Notes under the pieces: generated by a model
The model's database searches: none
What the model was told of the DNA's origin: nothing
What the model saw: the letters and a program-made list of their open reading frames with translations, nothing else
Translations under genes and position numbers: made by a program
Source: Sva-07 sp963743825
Lineage (GTDB): Bacteria > Actinomycetota > Acidimicrobiia > Acidimicrobiales > Ilumatobacteraceae
Assembly: GCA_963743825.1 (NCBI GenBank)
Contig: CAVURC010000010.1
Location: 124,001 to 188,000 of the forward strand
DNA: 64,000 bases
Reading direction: 5' to 3'
Part shown: piece after piece, positions 52,713 through 62,319 of the stretch
Layout of the letters: each line of letters begins with the position of its first letter
Position numbering within the stretch: the first letter of the stretch is position 1

Positions 52713-53229
52713 GATCACCATTCTGGTCGATCCGAGCATCCAAAGTGACGACATCGGGGCGGGGCGGGAAGACGCCGTGGAATGCGCACCACAATCCGTT
52801 CAGGCCGATGCCGAACATCGGCACCAGCACGCCGACCGCCAACGACGTGCCAGGTGAGCCGTCGTCGGCCTCGGATCGGGCGATGGCCGTCACCAGCCCG
52901 ACGGCTGTCTGCACGACGAGCATCGACAACATGATCCGACGCACCCGCGGTGGCGTCGGCGATCCGAGCAGCAGGTACACCTGGGTGACGGAGATCTCCT
53001 CCTCGCGGCTTCGCTGTACGGCGTTGAAGAACGACCAGATGAACGCGAACACCCCGACGGCGAACAACGCCATGGCCGTGATCGCGCCGACCCACTGGCT
53101 GGCGGTGGAGAAGACGACCGCGGCGGTGACCGCGGTGACGACGAACGCAAACGTGCCGATCACATCGGCGAACACGATGATGTCACCGGCCGAACGCGGG
53201 GCGGTGTCGCGGTCGGGGTTGTCGCTCAC
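52705..53229 (-). CDS. Integral membrane protein of unknown function
   Basis: A 174-residue protein with four predicted membrane helices (IIVFADVIGTFAFVVTAVTA, VGAITAMALFAVGVFAFIWS, IMLSMLVVQTAVGLVTAIA and LAVGVLVPMFGIGLNGLWCAF, each within 20 residues or so). The cytoplasmic loop SREEEISVTQVYLLLGSPTP lies between helices 2 and 3. I do not recognise a family. It is embedded in the queG-to-ROK minus-strand operon, starting 21 nt after the glycosyltransferase. Confidence 0.7.
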   Translation of the reverse strand: MSDNPDRDTAPRSAGDIIVFADVIGTFAFVVTAVTAAVVFSTASQWVGAITAMALFAVGVFAFIWSFFNAVQRSREEEISVTQVYLLLGSPTPPRVRRIMLSMLVVQTAVGLVTAIARSEADDGSPGTSLAVGVLVPMFGIGLNGLWCAFHGVFPPRPDVVTLDARIDQNGDHG

Positions 53230-53250
53230 GGTGCCAGTCTGCCAGCGCGT

Positions 53251-54372
53251 TCAGTCGTACACGCCGAGCGTCTCGCCGAGGCGTCGGGCGAGCACGTCGT
53301 AGGCGAACTCGTCGAGCGCCCGCTGTCGTGAGCGCTCCCCCATCCGGCGCCGGAGTTCGTCGTCGTCGAGCAGTTGGGCGAAGGCGTCGACGACCGACTG
53401 CACGTTCTCGGGGTCGGAGATGACGATGCCGGTCTCACCGTCGGCGACGGCTTCGGCGGCACCACCGGAGTCGCCCGCCACCTGGGGCACGCCGCACGAA
53501 GCGGCCTCGACGAACACGATGCCGAACCCCTCCTGTTCGAGCCCGCCCCACCGGTTGCGGCAGAGCATCGTGAAGATGTCGCCACATCCGTACAGCAACG
53601 GCAGGTCGGCGTTCGGGATGCGTCCGAGGAATCGGACCGGTGCGTCGAGTTCGGCCGCCAGCCGCTCGAGGCGGTCGCGATCGCGCCCGCCGCCGGCGAT
53701 GACGAGCAGGAGGTCGGGTCGGGTCAACCGCAGCCGGGCGGCCGCGCGGATGGCCGTGTCGAAGCCTTTACGCGGGACGAGCCGGGAGACGCCGACGATG
53801 ATCTCGGCGTCGACCGGGAGGCCGAAGTGCTCGCGAGCGGCGGCGCGCTCGTCGGCTGACAGCGGTCGGAACCGGTCGGGGTCGACACCGCAGGGCACGA
53901 CGGTGATCGGCAACTCGCGCCCCGCGGCATGTTCACCCTCGGCCGCCGGATACCCGCCGGCGGCGATGATCTTGCGGGCGCGACGCAGCGTGTAGGCGAG
54001 TGTCTGCTTGGCTCCGGGGAGCCGCCCGGGCACCGTGACCTCGGCGCCGTGCAGCACGAGGTCGTAGGGAAGCTGCAGCGACGGCCCGATGAGGCCGAGT
54101 GGAACGGCGGGGTCGATGACGACGAAGTCGGCGCCGAAGTCCTTGGCCAGTTCGTTGACCTGATGGACCATCCACGGGTGCGGGAGCAGCACGGGCTCGC
54201 GGGTCCGTTCGATGCGGTAGGGCTCGCCGGCGTCGAACTCGGCCGTGCCCGCATACGGGCTGGTGAGCACGGCGAACGACTCGGGCGGCAGCCGGCGCCA
54301 CCACTCCCACAGCAGCGATTGGATCCCGCCGATCTTCGGTGGAAAGTCGTTGGTGACCAGCAGGTGCTTCAC
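53251..54372 (-). CDS. GT4 glycosyltransferase, PimB/MgtA-like
   Basis: The 373-residue GT-B protein opens with MKHLLVTNDFPPKIGGIQSL, the glycine-rich acceptor-side loop of GT4 enzymes. The donor side has VGVSRLVPRKGFDTAI (with the Arg-Lys pair) and EGFGIVFVEAASCGVPQVAG, the E-x7-E motif. Overall it resembles the actinobacterial alpha-mannosyltransferases PimB and MgtA that build phosphatidylinositol mannosides and lipomannan. Donor and acceptor are inferred only. The start overlaps the queG stop (ATGA). Confidence 0.85.
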   Translation of the reverse strand: MKHLLVTNDFPPKIGGIQSLLWEWWRRLPPESFAVLTSPYAGTAEFDAGEPYRIERTREPVLLPHPWMVHQVNELAKDFGADFVVIDPAVPLGLIGPSLQLPYDLVLHGAEVTVPGRLPGAKQTLAYTLRRARKIIAAGGYPAAEGEHAAGRELPITVVPCGVDPDRFRPLSADERAAAREHFGLPVDAEIIVGVSRLVPRKGFDTAIRAAARLRLTRPDLLLVIAGGGRDRDRLERLAAELDAPVRFLGRIPNADLPLLYGCGDIFTMLCRNRWGGLEQEGFGIVFVEAASCGVPQVAGDSGGAAEAVADGETGIVISDPENVQSVVDAFAQLLDDDELRRRMGERSRQRALDEFAYDVLARRLGETLGVYD

Positions 54373-55430
54373 GCGTGGGCGCGTTCATCGAGTCGGGCTG
54401 CGGCCCAGACGGCGTGTTCGGCGAGGATCGGATCGATGCCCGAACGGTAGTGGTCGACGACTCGTCGGACGCGCCCATCGGCCGGATCGCCGACGTTGCC
54501 GACCACGACGAGTGCATTGCGTCGGACCCACCGCAGATCCCGGTCGGCGATGTACCAGTGGCCGTAGCGGTCGTTGATCCAGTCGTCGTCGGCGTCGAGC
54601 AGCTCGAGCGCGTCGACCCAGGCGTCGGCACCCGGGTCGAGTTCGATGGCCTCACGCGGTCCCAGCCGTACCGAGATCGGGCAGGCGTCCTGGCAGTCGT
54701 CGCAGCCGTAGATGCGGTCGCCGATCGCTTCGCGATAGTCGAGCGGGATCGCCCCCGGCTTCTGCAGGACCCAGCTGAGACAGCGGTTCGCGTCGATCAC
54801 CCCCGGCGCGATGATCGCACCGGTCGGGCAGTCGTCGATGCAGCGTCGGCAGGTGCCACAGCCGTCGGCGACCGGTTGCGTCGCCGGTTCGTACGTCGCG
54901 GTGGTGACGATGCAGCCGAGCACGTACCAACTTCCGACGCCCGGCAGCAGCAGGTTGGCGTTCTTGCCGTACCACCCGAGCCCGGCGCGGTGGGCGACTG
55001 CCCGGTCGACGATCGAGTTGTCGTCGGCGAACGCCACGGCACGGTGGCCGGCACGGCGGATCTGCCGACTGACATCGCGCAACGCCTGCCGCAAGGGTGC
55101 GTAGTGGTCGACCCACGCGTAGCGGCCGACGCGGGCGTGCGGCCCCGCGTCGGGAGCCGGGTGTTCGGGATCGGTGACGGTGAGGTATGGCCGGGCCGCC
55201 ACGATGACCGACTGTGCTCCCTCGACTGCTCGGCGGGGGTCGGTCGATCGGTCGGGGTCACGGTACGTGAAGCCCATCTCGCCGTGGAGCCCCTGCGCCT
55301 TGCGGTCGTGCAGGGCTGCACGAGATTCGTCGAGCACGTCCGCCGTGGTCACGCCGACGTGAGTGACGCCCGCCGACGCCAGCGAGCCGCGGATCTCGTC
55401 GATCGTCGGGAGTGGCTCGGGGCGCCGCAC
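54369..55430 (-). CDS. queG: Epoxyqueuosine reductase QueG
   Basis: QueG performs the last step of queuosine synthesis on tRNA, using cobalamin and two 4Fe-4S clusters. The 353-residue protein has DHYAPLRQALRDVSRQ and DNSIVDRAVAHRAGLGWYGKN (substrate and cobalamin region), then two ferredoxin-type motifs: CGTCRRCIDDCP and YGCDDCQDACP. The C-terminal HEAT-like repeats (VRRNALVVVGNVGDPA) bind tRNA. Other queuosine genes are not in the window. Start is GTG 55430, 4 nt after the small Cys-rich gene. Confidence 0.94.
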   Translation of the reverse strand: MRRPEPLPTIDEIRGSLASAGVTHVGVTTADVLDESRAALHDRKAQGLHGEMGFTYRDPDRSTDPRRAVEGAQSVIVAARPYLTVTDPEHPAPDAGPHARVGRYAWVDHYAPLRQALRDVSRQIRRAGHRAVAFADDNSIVDRAVAHRAGLGWYGKNANLLLPGVGSWYVLGCIVTTATYEPATQPVADGCGTCRRCIDDCPTGAIIAPGVIDANRCLSWVLQKPGAIPLDYREAIGDRIYGCDDCQDACPISVRLGPREAIELDPGADAWVDALELLDADDDWINDRYGHWYIADRDLRWVRRNALVVVGNVGDPADGRVRRVVDHYRSGIDPILAEHAVWAAARLDERAHA

Positions 55431-55434
55431 GCGC

Positions 55435-55711
55435 TCAGGGTACGGCGACGGTTGCCGTCACCAGCCCGTGCTCGAACGTGGCGAGCTCGACGAACTGCAC
55501 GGGATCGTCGAGCATGCCGGCTCGTTCGAACAGCGCGATCGCCCGATCGTGCGACCGACAACGGTGGCCCGATCGCCACCGACACGAGATCGATCGGGCC
55601 GTCGTCGTTGGCGAGCAGGTGGGCGACGACGCAGTCGGTACACGCAGTCGTGCCGGTGGCAATGCAGGTTCCGCACTCGATGGAGAAGGCGTCGGTGTCG
55701 AAGTCGTTCAT
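55435..55711 (-). CDS. Small Cys-rich protein upstream of queG, one frameshift
   Basis: ATG 55711 opens MNDFDTDAFSIECGTCIATG followed by TTACTDCVVAHLLA, a C-x2-C...C-x2-C arrangement that should bind zinc or an Fe-S cluster. After one extra base near 55558 the frame continues HDRAIALFERAGMLDDP and VQFVELATFEHGLVTA, ending 4 nt before queG. The repaired protein is about 91 residues. I do not know the family. Its tight link to queG suggests a shared transcript but not necessarily a shared pathway. Confidence 0.6.
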
Positions 55712-56047
55712 GGACCACATCATGACGAGGGGCTGTGACAGAGTTGCCAGGATCTCGACAAGTGACATGGTTATTCCGATCATTCAGACCCGCCAATTGC
55801 ATGAATTGATACGTACTCGCCGACACATTGGAACTGAACGCGCATCGGATCGCGTACCCTCTGACACAGCTGAACGCCGTGGCGTGTCGTCATTCAGGAG
55901 CTCAAATGCGGACGGAGTCATCCAGAAGGTCAGAGTCCCTTGTTTCAAGCTTTCTTCAAGATGAGATCCCGGCCCCTTTCATCTGGAAATGAACAGGCCT
56001 ACCGTCTGCGCACGGTCACTAACCAACCTGGCGGAGAGTTGGCCGAG
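55712..56047. other. AT-richer gene-free gap between the queG operon and the Tad region
   Basis: This 336-bp stretch separates divergent transcripts and is less GC-rich than its surroundings. It should hold promoters for both sides, but I see no -35/-10 pair that stands out. A TTG-initiated extension of the LuxR-type gene to 55940 is open but has no ribosome-binding site. Confidence 0.4.
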
Positions 56048-56876
56048 ATGTACTCCACGAGCCATACATTGGTTCCAATTCAGCAACGTGCAAGCGACGG
56101 ACCCCACTCGTCCAACCACGAGACCGACCAGTGTGCTGCGGCGGGCCGGTTGCTCGTCGTCGAAGAACACGCATTGTTGGCGAAGGGATTGCAGCTTGCG
56201 CTGACCGAGCGTCACTGGGCTGTCGAGACCAGCAGCGGGTCCACCGCGGATGACGTGGTCGATCACGCTCGGCGTTTCGAGCCGCAGTGTGTACTGCTCG
56301 ACACACACCTGCGCAACGGTGTCGGCAGTGGGATCGAGCTCATCGAACCGCTCGCAGCTACTGGGTGCCCGTGTCGTGATGCTGACGGCCGAACGGCGTC
56401 GTACCGTCCTTGCGGAGTGCCTGGAGGCCGGAGCCGTCGGTTGGATCGGCGTGACCACCCCGCTCGACGAGGTCGACTCGACGCTCGGCCGTGTCCTTTC
56501 CGGCGAAGCGATCATCGGGCGGACCGATCGCGCCGAACTGCTCGAGCACCTGCGGCTCGAGCGGGCGCGTTCGCTGCGTGCGCAGGCGACGTTCGAACAG
56601 TTGACGCACCGCGAAGCCCTGGTGCTCGCGGCGCTGACTGACGGCCTCAGCGCCGAGGAGATCGCCCGCGAGCATTTCGTTGCGCTGACGACGGTCCGCT
56701 CGCAGATCCGCGCCGTGCTGCAGAAGCTCGGCGTGCGGTCGCAGTTGGCCGCAGTCGCACTCGCCGACACGCACCGTGAGCTGCTGCCGTACGAATCGAG
56801 TGCGGCGCGGGACCGGCGACGTTCCACCCCGATCGTTCGGGGCCGCGGCCCGAGCTACTCCGCTCGCACTGCCTGA
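56048..56876 (+). CDS. LuxR-type response regulator with an atypical receiver, one frameshift at about 56361
   Basis: ATG 56048 is preceded by GGAGAG. With one base removed near 56361 the protein is about 275 residues. The receiver-like domain has Glu39-Glu40 where Asp-Asp is usual, Asp85 (VLLDTHLRNG) as the phospho-acceptor position, Thr in VVMLTAE, but no conserved Lys (AGAVGWIGVTTP). The LuxR HTH follows: LTHREALVLAALTDGLSAEEIAREHFVALTTVRSQI, within residues about 195-235. It may be a pseudo-receiver that works without a kinase. Lying directly before the Tad locus on the same strand, it is a candidate regulator of pilus genes. Confidence 0.75.
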
Positions 56877-56956
56877 GCCGCCGCCGCACCGCGACCGATC
56901 GGCTTCGTCGTGAGCCCGCACGATGCTCCACGTCGGACGGGCCGCGGCGCCCCGGA

Positions 56957-57517
56957 TCAGGCGTGGAACAGCACGACCGCGAGCGTGCCGGCGATCAGCG
57001 GCGGCCCGAACGAGTAGCGCAGGTGCAGTCCGCGCTGCCCGGATGCACGTGGCGACGGCGATGGCCAGCGCGAGCAGATGCCCGGCGATCGCGCCGTACA
57101 GCACGTACGGCAGGCCGTACCAGCCGAGCAGCAGCCCGAGCACGGCGGCGAGCCGGACGTCGCCGAAGCCGAGCACCATCATCCCGGTGAACTTGGTCGT
57201 CACGAACCAGATGAGGGCGAAGGCATTGACGAACAGCACGGCGCCGGCGACTGCGGTGGCCAGCGGAACCCAGTCCCGCTCGACGATCGCGGCGAACACC
57301 AGTCCACCGGCGACTGCCGGCGAGCGTGCAGGTAGACGATCCGCGTCGGGAGCCGCTGGATCCTCCAGTCGATGACCGCCAGCAGCACGCCGCCGAAGAT
57401 GAAGGCGAGCACCGCGGGCAGCTCGGGGCTGAAGCCGAGCCGCCAGAAGGCGAGCGCGAACAGCACTGCAGTGAGCGCATTGAGCCAGTGCTTGTGGACG
57501 ACAGCGTGCAACGTCAT
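56957..57517 (-). CDS. Prepilin peptidase (A24 family, TadV/CpaA-like), frameshifted
   Basis: This membrane aspartyl peptidase cuts the leader of Flp-type pilins. ATG 57517 opens MTLHAVVHKHWLNALTAVLF. The first catalytic Asp lies in LLAVIDWRIQRLPTR and the second in the G-x-G-D motif LGFGDVRLAAVLGLLLGWYG. Breaks near 57325 and 57045 are repairable; the repaired end reads RASGQRGLHLRYSFGPPL and IAGTLAVVLFHA, with a stop at 56957-56959. The length, about 185 residues, fits the short form without an N-methyltransferase domain. It is divergent from flp and separated from it by about 140 bp. Confidence 0.8.
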
Positions 57518-57655
57518 GCCACGACTGTACGAACGCACGGCGTCGGTCGAATTCATCAATCTTGGGGATTTCAGCGCTCGCGGCCTTCTTTAACGTCTGC
57601 CTCCGACCCACCTCGATCGGCGGGGATCGGGACCTATCAAGGAGCAAACAGACAC

Positions 57656-57839
57656 ATGTTGAACATCGTGGAGAAGTACTCGGCCGAGACCGCGGTCGAG
57701 TCCGAAGATGGCGTCGTCGCCATCGAGTACGTCATGGTCGCCGGCGCGGTCGTCATCGCCCTCGCTGCGATCTTTGGACGCGTTCGGCACGCACGCTGAC
57801 CGCCAAGCTGAACGGCGATCATCGACAGACATCCAGTGA
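57656..57839 (+). CDS. flp: Flp/Fap pilin subunit, with four insertions near its end
   Basis: The pilin starts at ATG 57656 after AGGAG. It reads MLNIVEKYSAETAVESEDGV, then the processing and polymerisation segment GVVAIEYVMVAGAVVIALAAIF, where the Glu of AIEY is Glu5 of the mature pilin. In the last 50 bp four single-base removals (about 57778, 57792, 57815, 57827) give GAFGTTLTAKLNAIIDDIQ and a stop at 57837-57839. The result, about 59 residues, is a typical Flp pilin. Such a cluster of repairable breaks indicates sequence error, not decay. Confidence 0.8.
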
Positions 57840-57888
57840 TCCGATCCGGGGGGAGGGCAACCTCCCCCCGACCGGCCGACCTCTTCTC

Positions 57889-58246
57889 ATGAACCGTTCG
57901 CTGCGATCCCGACGAGACGACGAAGGCGTCGTCGCGCTCGAGGTCGTTCTCGTCATGCCGATCCTCCTGATGCTGATCATCGGCACCGTCGTGCTCGGCA
58001 ACTTCCTGAACCTGAAGACCCAGACGAGCGGGCTCGCCCGCGACGGAGCCAGAGCAGCAGCGCTGAGCCGGAGCCTGCCGGCGCGACACCGCTGTGGTCG
58101 GTGTGCCGTGCGCAAACCCCTCCGACCCGACCAAGTTCGTCACCGTGCAGGCCACCACGACCGTATCGCTGCGCAGCATCCCGCTCCTCCCCGACCTCCT
58201 CCCGGACACCATCACGGAAACGGTGACGATGCGATGCGGCGGCTGA
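57889..58246 (+). CDS. tadE: TadE-like minor pilin, frameshifted
   Basis: ATG 57889 opens MNRSLRSRRDDEGVVALEVV, then LVMPILLMLIIGTVVLGNFL, the TadE-type hydrophobic segment with the pseudopilin Glu. After one base is removed near 58085 the frame continues DTAVVGVPCANPSDPTKFV and SIPLLPDLLPDTITETVTM, ending at 58246. The repaired protein is about 118 residues. TadE and TadG are minor pilins of the Flp apparatus. The end overlaps the start of tadG. Confidence 0.75.
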
Positions 58247-59153
58247 CCGACGCCGATCGCGACGACCGCGGGGTCGCAACGATCTTCGTGATCCTCGCGA
58301 TGACCGCCATCGCTCGTCGGCGCGGCACTCGCCATCGACGTCGGGCGGTATGTCGTCGCAGCTCGCTCGGCGCAGAACAGCGCCGACGCCACCGTTCTCG
58401 CGGTCGCCACCGACTGCGCTCTCACCGGCGCCCCGATCGCCGACTACTCGCCGTACCGCAAGGACGGCCAGACCATCACCGCCCCGGCGTGCGGCAGTCG
58501 GCGAGGCCGACGATCACGGTCGACCAAGGACGTCGACGGCCTGCTCCTCGCGCAGAGTGCGCGGCACCGTCAACCGGAGCGCCACGGCCACGATGGGGAA
58601 CACTCAGCGAGGCGAACACCGTCCCTCTCGTCATCGCCGACTGTGAGTTCCGTGCGCCTTCTGCCGGCGAGACAATCACGTTGTACCTCGACGATCCGAA
58701 GCCACAGACCGGCTGCTCGTCACTCCCCGGCGGTTTCAGTCAGCTCGACAAGGCCGAGTGCTCCGTCCCGATCACCGCCGGCGGCTACGTCACGGGCGTC
58801 ACCGGAGTCGGCGGTCTGCAGAACAAGGTCGTCTGTGCTCACCAATCCGCCGCCAGAAGCTGCACTGCCGCGCACCGTCCTGATTCCGATCTACAGCGCT
58901 GCCGACGTGCAAGATGACCGGCTGCAAGGGCAAGGGCCACGTATCCTGATCCTGGGATTCGCAGCACTCGAAGTGACCGGCTACTCGTTCAACGGCAACG
59001 TCTACGACGGATCGCTGGGCAAGAAGTGCCCCGACGAGAAGGACCGCGGCAAGTACTGCCTTCGCGGCGTCTTCAGGGAGCTTCACCACGTCACAGGGCA
59101 CCCCCGGTCCCAGCACCGATTTCGGCGTTACACAGGTCTACCTCTACAGCTAG
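58234..59153 (+). CDS. tadG: TadG-like pilus assembly protein, multiply frameshifted
   Basis: ATG 58234 starts MRRLTDADRDDRGVATIFVI, a TadG-type N-terminal anchor. Removing one base near 58312 gives LVGAALAIDVGRYVVAARSA and QNSADATVLAVATDCALTGA, typical of TadG. Further fragments in other frames continue the extracytoplasmic part: FRAPSAGETITLYLDDPKPQ, KCPDEKDRGKYCLRGVF and finally DFGVTQVYLYS with a TAG at 59151-59153. The repaired length is about 300 residues. At least five breaks are needed; exact sites are uncertain in the middle. Confidence 0.65.
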
Positions 59154-59186
59154 CAACCGACTCACTACGAGAAGGACAACTCCACA

Positions 59187-60071
59187 ATGAAGAACAAACG
59201 GCGGATCATCGGGATCGTTGCAGCAACGGTCCTGGCACTCATCGGCACCGTGGCCCTCGTGACCTACGTGCGCTCGGCGACGGACGACGCGGTGGCCGAC
59301 GAAGCCCTCGTCGACGTCTACGTCGTCGACGAGTTCGTCCCCAAGGGCGCCGAACCCGACACCATCAGGTCGGCGGTCTCGGTCGAACAGGTGCCGGCAC
59401 GGCTGAAGCAGGCCGGTGCGCTCACCGACCTCGAGCGGTCGGCGACCAGGTCGCAGCCAGCGACCTCCAACCCGGTGATCAGCTGCTCGCCGCACGCTTG
59501 GCGGCCAAGGAACTCGTGACCGAGGAGGTCACCGACAAGGTGCAGATCTCGGCACTGCTCGAAGCCGAGCGCGCCGTCGGCGGGCGCTCTGAAGAAGGGC
59601 GACCTCGTCGGCGTCTACATCTCGTTCGATCCGTTCGACGTCGACGTGTCCGGACAGAGACCCGAGCGCGGCCGAAGCGGACTCGGACGCCGACCGACGC
59701 CTCGGCGCTGCTCGCTCCGACCGGCGACCGACGACCGACTCCCGAGGCGACCGACGACCGACGACGCTCCCGAAGAAGACTCCGAACGTGAGCCGGCTGG
59801 AGTTCCGCAACGTCCTCGTCACCAACGTGCAGACGACCAGCGCGCCCGGTGAACCCCGACGAGACGGCGACCGAACGACGACGAGCCGACCGTCGCCCAG
59901 GTGACCGGCACGCAGTACGTGGTCACGATCGCCCTGTCGCCCGAGCAGTCGGAACGGTTCGTGTTCGCCACCGAGTTCGGCAAGGTCTGGCTGTCGCTCG
60001 ACCCGGCCACCGTCGCCGACGACGGCACCCGACCGGTCACCCTCGCCAACGTGTACACGGTGGTGAAGTGA
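59187..60071 (+). CDS. cpaB: CpaB/RcpC-like pilus assembly protein (SAF domain), multiply frameshifted
   Basis: ATG 59187 opens MKNKRRIIGIVAATVLALIG, one membrane anchor, then YVVDEFVPKGAEPDTIRSAV, the SAF-domain start seen in RcpC/CpaB. Fragments in successive frames follow: ASDLQPGDQLLAARLA, KGDLVGVYISFDPFDVDVSG, SRLEFRNVLVTNVQTTSA and TGTQYVVTIALSPEQSERFV, ending VTLANVYTVVK with a TGA at 60069-60071. All belong to the CpaB pattern. The repaired protein is about 290 residues. CpaB localises the outer parts of the Flp machine; in this presumably monoderm host it probably acts at the wall. Confidence 0.72.
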
Positions 60072-60962
60072 TGGCAGACCCAGACACCGACGGTGGTCGT
60101 CGGCCACGACATGTCGCCGGAGTTGTTCGTCGACGTGTCGGCCACCTTGCGCAGCATGGGGGTGGTCGTCAAGACCGACGGATTCAGCCGACCACGACCG
60201 CGGCAGTCGAAGGTGATCGTGGTGGTGTCGCCGAAGGGCGGCGCCGGCAAGACGGCTGTCTCGTCCAACCTGTCGGTCGCGCTCGCCCAACGTCACCCCG
60301 GACGTGTCGTCGCCGTCGACCTCGACGTGCAGTTCGGCGATCTCGGGACTGGCGCTTGTCGCTGACGCCGGAGCACACGCTGGCGCAACTGGCTCGGACG
60401 AGCCAGATCGACGCAACCACGCGTCAAGCTGCATCTGACACCCGGCACCGAACGGCCTGTTCGTGCTCGCCGGCGCCAACGACCCCGTCGACGCCGACTC
60501 GATCGGCCACGCCCACGTGTCGCCGAGTGCTGCCGATGCTGGCGGAGAACTTCGACTATCGTCGTCGTCGACACCCCGGCGGGCCTCGACGAGCTCACCC
60601 TCGCAGCGCTGGAATGCGCCACCGACCTGCTGCTCGTGTCGAGCCTCGACGTCACCAGCATTCGCAGCCTGCGCAAAGCACTCGACGCTTCGACCACCTC
60701 GGCATCTCGGCCGAGCGCCGGCTGCTACTGAATCGCGCCGATTCGAAGGTCGGCCTGAACCCGTCCGACGCCGAGGACGTCGATGGGAATGAAGATCGCC
60801 TGCTCGATCCCGTCGAGCCGCGAGATCCCGCTCTCGCTCAATCTCGGCACTCCGGTCGTGATCAGCGAACCGAAGTCGGCGGTAGCGAAGCAACTGCAGC
60901 AGCTGGCGCTGCTCTACGCTCCCAGCAAAGCAGAGCCCGTTCGAAAGGGGTGGCGGCGATGA
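60071..60962 (+). CDS. cpaE: CpaE/TadZ-like pilus ATPase (MinD/ParA fold), multiply frameshifted
   Basis: ATG 60071 overlaps the cpaB stop (TGATG). After a break near 60090 the protein reads HDMSPELFVDVSATLRSMGV, a short receiver-like region, then VIVVVSPKGGAGKTAVSSNL, the deviant Walker A of MinD-type ATPases, and RVVAVDLDVQFGDL. Further fragments (LTPEHTLAQLARTSQIDATT, TDLLLVSSLDVTSIRSLRKA, LGISAERRLLLNRADSKVGL) and an end at KGWRR (TGA 60960-60962) complete the TadZ pattern. About 295 residues after repair. It positions the pilus apparatus at the pole in better-known hosts. Confidence 0.75.
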
Positions 60963-62319
60963 GCGTCAGCGAACGCATCAGCCAGGCCCAAGAGGCCGCG
61001 CGACTGCGTGGCGACATCACGAGCACATGGCGCGACGCCCCGAGCCCGTCTCAGACGGTCGACGGGCTGGGCGACTTCAAGTCCAAGGTGCACGACGCCT
61101 TGTTCGAGCGTCTCGGTACGCGGCTCTTCGAGGCGACGAACGAAGCCGAGATGCAGTCGCTGGTGATGACCGAGATCTCCACGCTGATGGACACGAGGGA
61201 GTCGGCGTTGTCGCCGGAGGAGCGCCAACTCCTCGTCCAGGACATCGCCCGTGACGTGATGGGCCTCGGCCCGCTCGAGCAGTTCCTGAACGACCCGACC
61301 GTCAGCGAGGTGATGGTCAACGGCAGCGACAACATCTACGTCGAGCGCGCCGGCCTCATCGAGCGCACCAACGTGCGACTTCATCTCCGAGGAACACCTC
61401 CGACGGGTGATCGAACGGATCGTGTCGTCGGTCGGCCGGCGAGTCGACGAGTCGTCTCGCCGATGGTCGACGCGCGCCTCGCCGACGGCTCGCGTGTCAA
61501 CGTCATCGTGCCGCCGCTGTCGCTCGACGGCTCGATCCTCACCATCCGCAAGTTCGCCAAGGATCCGTTCACGGTGCGACGACCTGATCGCGATGGGGAC
61601 GATGACCGAGCTCCGTCGCCGTCGCTGCTCTCCGCCACCGTGGCGGGCGGGATGAACATCCTCGTCTCGGGCGGCACCGGCACGGGCAAGACCACCCTGC
61701 TCAACGTGCTCTCGAGCTTCGTGCCCGCACGAGGACCGCATCGTCACGATCGAGGACGCCGTCGAGCTGCAGCTGCACCAGGAGCACGTGGTCCGCCTCG
61801 AGGCCCGGCCGGCGAACATCGAGGGCAACGGCCAGGTGACCATCCGCGACCTGGTCCGCAACGCACTGCGCATGCGGCCCGACCGCATCATCGTCGGCGA
61901 GGTTCGCGGCGCCGAGGCGCTCGACATGCTGCAGGCGATGAACACCGGCCACGACGGTTCGCTGACGACCGTGCACGCCAACGCACCGCGCGACGCACTC
62001 GCGCGGCTGGAGACGATGGTGCTCATGGCCGGCTTCGACCTGCCGACTCGCGCGATCCGCGAGCAGATCGCCTCGGCGCTGAACCTCATCGTCCAGATCG
62101 AGCGCTCACGCGATGGCTCCGACACATCAGCCATCTCACCGAAGTGGTCGGGCATGGAGGGCGAGATCATCACGCTCGCAGGACATCTACCGGTTCGACT
62201 ACACGACCAAGGCGCTGGTGCCGACCGGCGTGCGTCCGGAGTTCGTGGACAAGTTGGCGCAACACGACATCACGCTCCCGAGCGAACTCTTCGCCGGATC
62301 CGGTGTGTGGTCACGATGA
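60959..62319 (+). CDS. cpaF: CpaF/TadA-type pilus secretion ATPase, frameshifted
   Basis: This hexameric ATPase powers Flp pilus assembly. ATG 60959 overlaps the cpaE stop. The N-terminal part is intact to about 61380 (ISQAQEAARLRGDITSTW, GLGPLEQFLNDPTVSEVMVN). After breaks come SRVNVIVPPLSLDGSILTIR, Walker A GGTGTGKTTLLNVLSS, the Asp box TIEDAVELQLHQEHVVRLEA, Walker B IIVGEVRGAEALDML and the His box GHDGSLTTVHANAPRDALAR. The end YRFDYTTKALVPTGVRPEF ... VWSR stops at 62317-62319. The repaired length is about 450 residues. All catalytic motifs are present, so the gene is probably functional. Confidence 0.85.
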
